From assembly GCF_003369915.1 (NCBI RefSeq), contig NC_046677.1:26430913-26494912 (forward strand): a DNA stretch of 64,000 bases, read 5' to 3'. Positions 60,401 through 64,000 of the stretch are shown here, piece after piece. This DNA is from Drosophila miranda. Lineage: Eukaryota; Arthropoda; Insecta; Diptera; Drosophilidae. The first letter of the stretch is position 1; every line of letters starts with the position of its first letter. The position numbers were made by a program, and so were the translations under genes. The notes below the pieces were generated by a model. The model had not been told where the DNA came from. It saw nothing but the letters and a program-made list of their open reading frames with translations, and ran no database searches.

Positions 60401-60729
60401 ACCAAATCCAGGGGGCGGCGGCAGCGGCGGCAAGGGCAGGGCTGCCATGTCATCCTCCACATTGTCAGACGGAATGGGTGTAGCAGTCGCTGTGGCAGTC
60501 GCTGTGGCAGTTGCTGTGGCAGTCGCTGTCGGGGTTGGGGTCTGAATCGCAGTCATCGTTTGAGACTGCACAGGTGTTTGAGATGATTTAAACGAAATTA
60601 TAACAGTTGATTGCGTTTCCAGCGTGGATGACGGCGACGATGGTGTTGTTGCTGGAGCAGACGCCTGTGGAGCGGTGGAGGAGCCCGCTGTTTGAGCTGC
60701 TGATGCCACTGATGCTGATGCTGATGCTC
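45414..60729 (-). CDS. capu: Cappuccino, FH1-FH2 formin, 5' exon outside or unrecognised
   Basis: Actin nucleator that with Spire builds the oocyte cytoplasmic actin mesh. Minus-strand exons: 60729-60127, 52984-52797, 48032-47117, 47044-45968, 45903-45606 and 45531-45414; all junctions are GT..AG and phase-compatible. The regulatory N-terminal exon has STLETQSTVIISFKSSQTPV, SNVLKKVASFTVEKS and SYVPEKLSFAAYEKF. The next exon has MKWLISTLQGNP and ALQFCNNLKYVGVLKQIS, then PYEMYQWTHTEQPTTSLPLT. The FH1 has long proline runs with two near-identical FAGAPPPPA segments (about 47170-47470). FH2 starts NPPKPMRPLYWTRIV and contains KLVFSIILTLGNYMNGGNRQ and DGFNLDILGKLKDVKSKE. The C-terminal Spire-binding tail is basic: SRRNVSTKVEKSGRLSLKER, ending MRRGKN. 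About 1066 residues are visible. The most upstream exon is entered in phase 1, so at least one 5' exon lies further right or beyond the window. Confidence 0.97.
48617..48898 (+). other. Weak candidate nested ORF in a capu intron
   Basis: A 93-codon plus-strand frame starting MDGFVIKYGKQMLDEFAYVF, with a Lys/Pro-rich end (LPKALPKPKRSH) and a stop at 48896-48898. Consensus-like donors (ATG|gtaagc, AAA|gtaagt) and acceptor-like AGs inside it could make it a spliced mini-gene instead. The phrases ttttgggaaccgact and ttctggggaccgact recur about 75 bp apart. No family is recognised and no promoter is evident, so it may be chance. Confidence 0.2.
51540..51770. other. GC-rich island of unknown origin within an AT-rich capu intron
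   Basis: Roughly 230 bp with many GC-rich words (ctgggcgccccggtactggc; gaggacgccgcaggaacta; gatccgtggccccgctgaag), set in very AT-rich surroundings. It resembles a fragment of coding or mobile-element sequence rather than fly intron, but no frame stays open. Confidence 0.4.
53522..53831 (-). CDS. capu: Alternative first coding exon of capu
   Basis: A 103-codon frame opens at ATG 53831 (MSRALSNVWCSLLAQKQANW), has an acidic stretch (ERPAIEEEENFHSS) and ends with SHADSK and a perfect GTAAGT donor. One base of the next codon precedes the donor. Splicing to the exon at 52984 keeps frame (AAG C|GT CAA ATG). It would therefore replace the long N-terminal exon at 60.1-60.7 kb and yield a formin of about 968 residues. 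The uninterrupted frame, donor strength and phase match support it. An alternative promoter just upstream of 53.83 kb is implied. Conservation is not testable here. Confidence 0.65.
53832..60126 (-). other. capu intron of about 6.3 kb (between alternative first exons)
   Basis: No supported exon. Long ORFs on the minus strand at 55.6-56.2 kb and 56.9-57.4 kb overlap shifted frames and look like chance. A CT/GAGA-rich tract at 56.10-56.16 kb could be regulatory. Remaining sequence is unremarkable. Confidence 0.5.
56290..56400. repeat. Possible interspersed-element end
   Basis: The words acggacacacagacagaaac, cttctttctgggtgttaccc and cgagtatcgggtataag occur in the order typical of the 3' part of abundant short Drosophila intergenic elements (cggacagacgg .. 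cttcctt .. gttac .. cgggtata). Resemblance from memory only. Confidence 0.35.
60430..60540 (-). repeat. 12-bp tandem repeats encoding Thr-Ala in the capu N-terminal exon
   Basis: Repeats of acagcgactgcc/acagcaactgcc encode an alternating Thr/Ala tract (about 18-20 residues) in the regulatory region; the D. melanogaster protein I recall lacks it. Confidence 0.8.
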
Positions 60730-61499
60730 CTGTGAATGAATGACGAGGCAATGGCATTAGCAGGATAAATTTGTATAGAAATTCAGGCACATCCCTCCCC
60801 AAGGGTGCTCTCAAAGGAGGATCCTGTTTAAATGAGTGAAAAATTGAAGATAAATGTACGAGTATTCGCACTGCGTTTAGAAGTCACTTCAGATAATTAC
60901 TGCTTAAATTGTTGGGTTCTTATGGGTGGCCAGCATTTGCCATCCATTTATCATTCGTGTTCTAAAATTGTTTGTGTTTTTTGGATTGGTTTATATAGAG
61001 GTCTTTGAGGTACTTAAATGTCCCATTAGTTCCTGGAAAAATGTTGCTGGTTGGGTGGGGAAATGGATACTTTTCGGTGTAAAAGGTTCTCAGAACTGGT
61101 GGGGTTTATGGTAGAGATGTTTGCACTGTTTAAGGGAGGGATATCCCTTAAGATATGTATTTATTTTATGTATTCTAAAAATTGCAGAGGAATTTGTTTT
61201 CACATACCCAAAACAACATCATAAATAGACCTTTAAATGTTCTATAAAAGTTCCCTAAAATCAAATCCAATCAAAACCCTAAAACAAAGTTTTTTTAATC
61301 ATAAGAGTCAAAAAAGTTCTTTAATAACCCATTCTAGGCACTAAATTCTATGCGTTCGTTCTCTAAGAAAGACTTTATCTGGTTCCTAAAAAATCCTTAA
61401 CGAGAATCCAGTAATAATGTTAGAATCTTAAATACACACCATTTTGTTCTAGATTTAAGCTATGAAAAGTATCTCTTAACGAATCTGCACAGTCCATAG

Positions 61500-61680
61500 A
61501 TACATCTCAATATCTATAGGTATATCTAATTAGTTATATATCTGTCTATCTATTTATTCATCGATCTGTATATTTATCCCTCTATCTATCTAACTATCAT
61601 TCTATCTTTCTATCTACCGATCATTCCATCTTTCTATCCATCTATCTATCTATCCCTCTATCTATCCATCTATATATCTT
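61500..61680. repeat. Imperfect TCTA/TATC tetranucleotide microsatellite
   Basis: Long interrupted run of atct/tatc words (tctatctatctatc and variants). Confidence 0.9.
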
Positions 61681-61977
61681 CCTTTCTCTATCTAAAGGAA
61701 TCATTTAATTGATGGAAACTGTCTCCCCTTGATAGAAGTAGATCAAATTAGGGAGAACTAATCGCACTCTAGATTTTTGGTTCCTATACTTCCAAAATTC
61801 GTAAATATACCCAGAAAAATATCGAATTATTTGCTCTTAAAACTAATATATTTTCATCAATTACAATCAAAATGTTTTCTTTATCTAAAACAAAGTGGTA
61901 CCCAAAAATGCAACTACTTTCCGAAATCTTTAAAGATCCCCTTTAATGGAATTTTCTAAGCTCAAAACTTCTTCAAG

Positions 61978-61981
<4 letters not shown>

Positions 61982-62010
<29 letters not shown>

Positions 62011-62011
62011 C
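61982..62011. repeat. CT dinucleotide microsatellite
   Basis: About 14 uninterrupted CT units. Confidence 0.92.
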
Positions 62012-64000
62012 AGCGTAAACCATTTTTTATAGCCCCATTCCGCCGTGCAATCTGTTTTGTATTCCTTCAGTCAATATTTAAATGATTTATACATTCATTA
62101 AATCGAAATTCATGTCAGAAAAAAAACACAGAACCCATAAAAAATTGCCTCTTGCAGACATATAATTTTTCTAGTGCATTAAATCTTCCATTATCCAACA
62201 CCTCCTCCACTGAAGCCACTCCCTCCACCCCTCCGCCAATCAGATTGTGTATTTTAAGGCGGATTCCTGATTTTAGGAAGCAAATTTTTATGGTCCTCCT
62301 GTCGCCTGCCTCCTGGCTCCTCCAATCCCCCAGTTCCCGCTCCGATTGAGTAGACCCTGTGGAGCGCTTATCATGCGGCCCCCATCATCATTGACTGTGT
62401 ACCCAAGTGGTTATGCCGCCTCCTGCCTCCTGCCACTTGCCCCCTCCGCCCGTCCCTTCGATTTGCGCGGAACACTCCCGCGTGTATCATTCTATATAAC
62501 ATGATTTAATTAAAATTTAAACTTTACTTTTCTCGTTTTTTTTTCCTCCCTTTTTCTCTTGTGTTTTTTATTTGTTGTTTTGATCCCCCGTCGAGGAACA
62601 ATGGGGAATACGACAGGAACAACAGGAAAACAGCAAAAACGATGGAAGTCCAAGGCCTGAAGCCTGAAGCGCCCGTTTCCCCTGCCTATTGCCACTGCCT
62701 GTTTTCCTGCCCGTTTTCCTGCCTTTCCGGCCAACATTTTGTAAACAATGAAGACGTGTTTGCAATTTTTAAGTTTTCACAAATGTTTTGTTTATTTTTT
62801 GAAAGTATTTTGATACCGCGTATTGGCCGAATGGAAAAAAGTATCCTGTAACAGGAAGGAAGGAAGCAAACGAAGGGATTACGGAGCGTTTTTTGGAGGA
62901 TTGTGCTGGGTTGTTGTGGCCGTACATCAGGGCAGAAAAACACCTGATAGGTGGCAGAAATCCCTGAAGAACTGGGATATGAAAGAAGGGTTCAATTATT
63001 CTTAGATGATAATGCATTGAATAGGGTTTATTAAAGGAACTAGATCTCCAACCTCCAACCTATTTCCCTAAAAGTATATCTATTAAGCTGAAGAAAGCTT
63101 TTCCAGACTTTTCTGATAACATTTTTGCGTGATCTGTTGGTTTTTAATCTAGGCTTCCTTATTCTTCTAGAAATGACGCAAAGCCTGTGCTGTTTACTAT
63201 TTAAGAGATAAGGAGCTCAAATTGCATATGATTCTATATGAAGTTTTAATCTATCCAATTATAGAAATTCATTTAGATCAGACAACTATTACAGCCAGAA
63301 TAAGGACAAGACGCGCTTCTGCTACCTTCAATCTCAAAGGAATTCGATTTTGAACAGTGATATTTCTCTATATATCTTTTTTAAAGAGTTATTATTGTAT
63401 AAAGAAACTCCATTTAGATAATTTTTTACTTTGCATACTTGAAATATATGTTCTAAAGATACATTTTTCTATTTATCTCTCTCCGCAAGAGTCTTTTGAG
63501 TAAAATTCCACATATTTGATTTTCTTAATAATTTACTTTCCACAAATCGAAATACCAAGTATCCCTTAGTCGTAATATCTTCCTATACTTTCTCTAACTT
63601 GTATTTTTTTGCAGGGATCATTTTACTCCGCTCTTTAGGGTATACTCCAAGCCAAAGGCAAAGCCAAAGCACGGTCCCTGGCCGGGCCCGGCCCAAGGCC
63701 AAAAAAAAACCAGCGAACCATGTTCGCATTTCGCTTTTGTTTATCGAATCGCAAGAGATGGTCCGCTCCACGGATTCGTGGGGCATCAACGCAATTAGGT
63801 AACTGTTTGGGGAGGCTGGGAGGAGTTGGAGGCGGTAACTGATAGAGAGGGGGTTGGGGCGGTGTGGATTGGGGGCCAATTATATATTTAAAATATCATG
63901 TGAAAGGAGACCCATGGAACGAGTCCTTGCATAAATGTGCCAATAATTACTTTCGGGTCCGTCCTGCTGTTGTTTTCGTTTTCGTTTTTTTTTTTGCCAC

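Larger units (their letters stand above)
60730..64000 (-). other. capu 5' intron or upstream region
   Basis: No exon recognised. AT-rich, with a TCTA/TATC microsatellite at about 61500-61680 and a CT run at about 61982-62011. Short ORFs at 62.5-63.0 kb and 63.6-63.9 kb show no family similarity. The capu first exon(s) are expected beyond 64 kb or are too short to recognise. Confidence 0.5.

Noticed and set aside
62510..63017. Overlapping ORFs on both strands near 62.5-63.0 kb
   Set aside because: Mutually overlapping frames driven by ttttcctgcc repeats; no conserved domain or splice phase consistent with a capu exon.
1..64000. tRNA, rRNA or other structured RNA genes
   Set aside because: I looked for tRNA A/B-box pairs and found none I could support; microRNA hairpins were not systematically testable by eye.

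Overview
The window looks like euchromatic DNA from a Drosophila species. Introns are mostly 55-80 nt with GT..AG ends, 3' ends carry AATAAA, CA/GT and CAG microsatellites are abundant, and several proteins match well-known fly genes. The gene order suggests a species outside the melanogaster subgroup, and an obscura-group fly is my best guess. From memory, tup, mRpL13 and the LTA4H-like gene lie near 37A of D. melanogaster 2L, whereas capu and Cep97 lie near 24C. Here they are only about 25-30 kb apart, so the window appears to span a rearrangement within Muller element B.

Left third (1-18.4 kb): tup/Islet (+), a LIM-homeodomain gene whose first exon is not identified; a tiny minus-strand gene (11.4-11.6 kb) that shares a divergent promoter interval with mRpL13 (+); an M1-family aminopeptidase/leukotriene A4 hydrolase-like gene (+); and a four-pass MARVEL-type membrane protein (-).

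Middle (18.4-39.5 kb): about 10.8 kb without a supported gene, rich in simple repeats and with one degraded mobile-element relic. It is followed by a WS/DGAT-like acyltransferase with a TATA promoter. Next comes a tandem cluster of fast-evolving Gln/Lys-rich proteins I do not recognise: two large intronless genes of 885 and 912 aa, a 5' copy with a short ORF, and a rearranged pseudogene fragment. The second large gene contains seven near-identical 219-bp (73-aa) repeats.

Right part (39.9-64 kb): Cep97 (+, centriole/cilium), an eIF1A-domain protein (eIF1AD, -), a second copy of the 11.4-kb small gene (here with a Gln/Glu/Pro 12-aa repeat), and cappuccino (-), the formin that works with Spire in oocyte patterning. 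The capu exons recovered here run from 45.4 to 60.7 kb and include an alternative first coding exon at 53.5-53.8 kb. Its upstream first exon(s) are probably beyond the window.

The conserved genes are ordinary unlinked functions. The least explained material is the Q-rich tandem cluster and the pair of small genes in opposite orientation at 11.4 and 44.5 kb. All exon coordinates were deduced by eye from reading frame, splice signals and family conservation.
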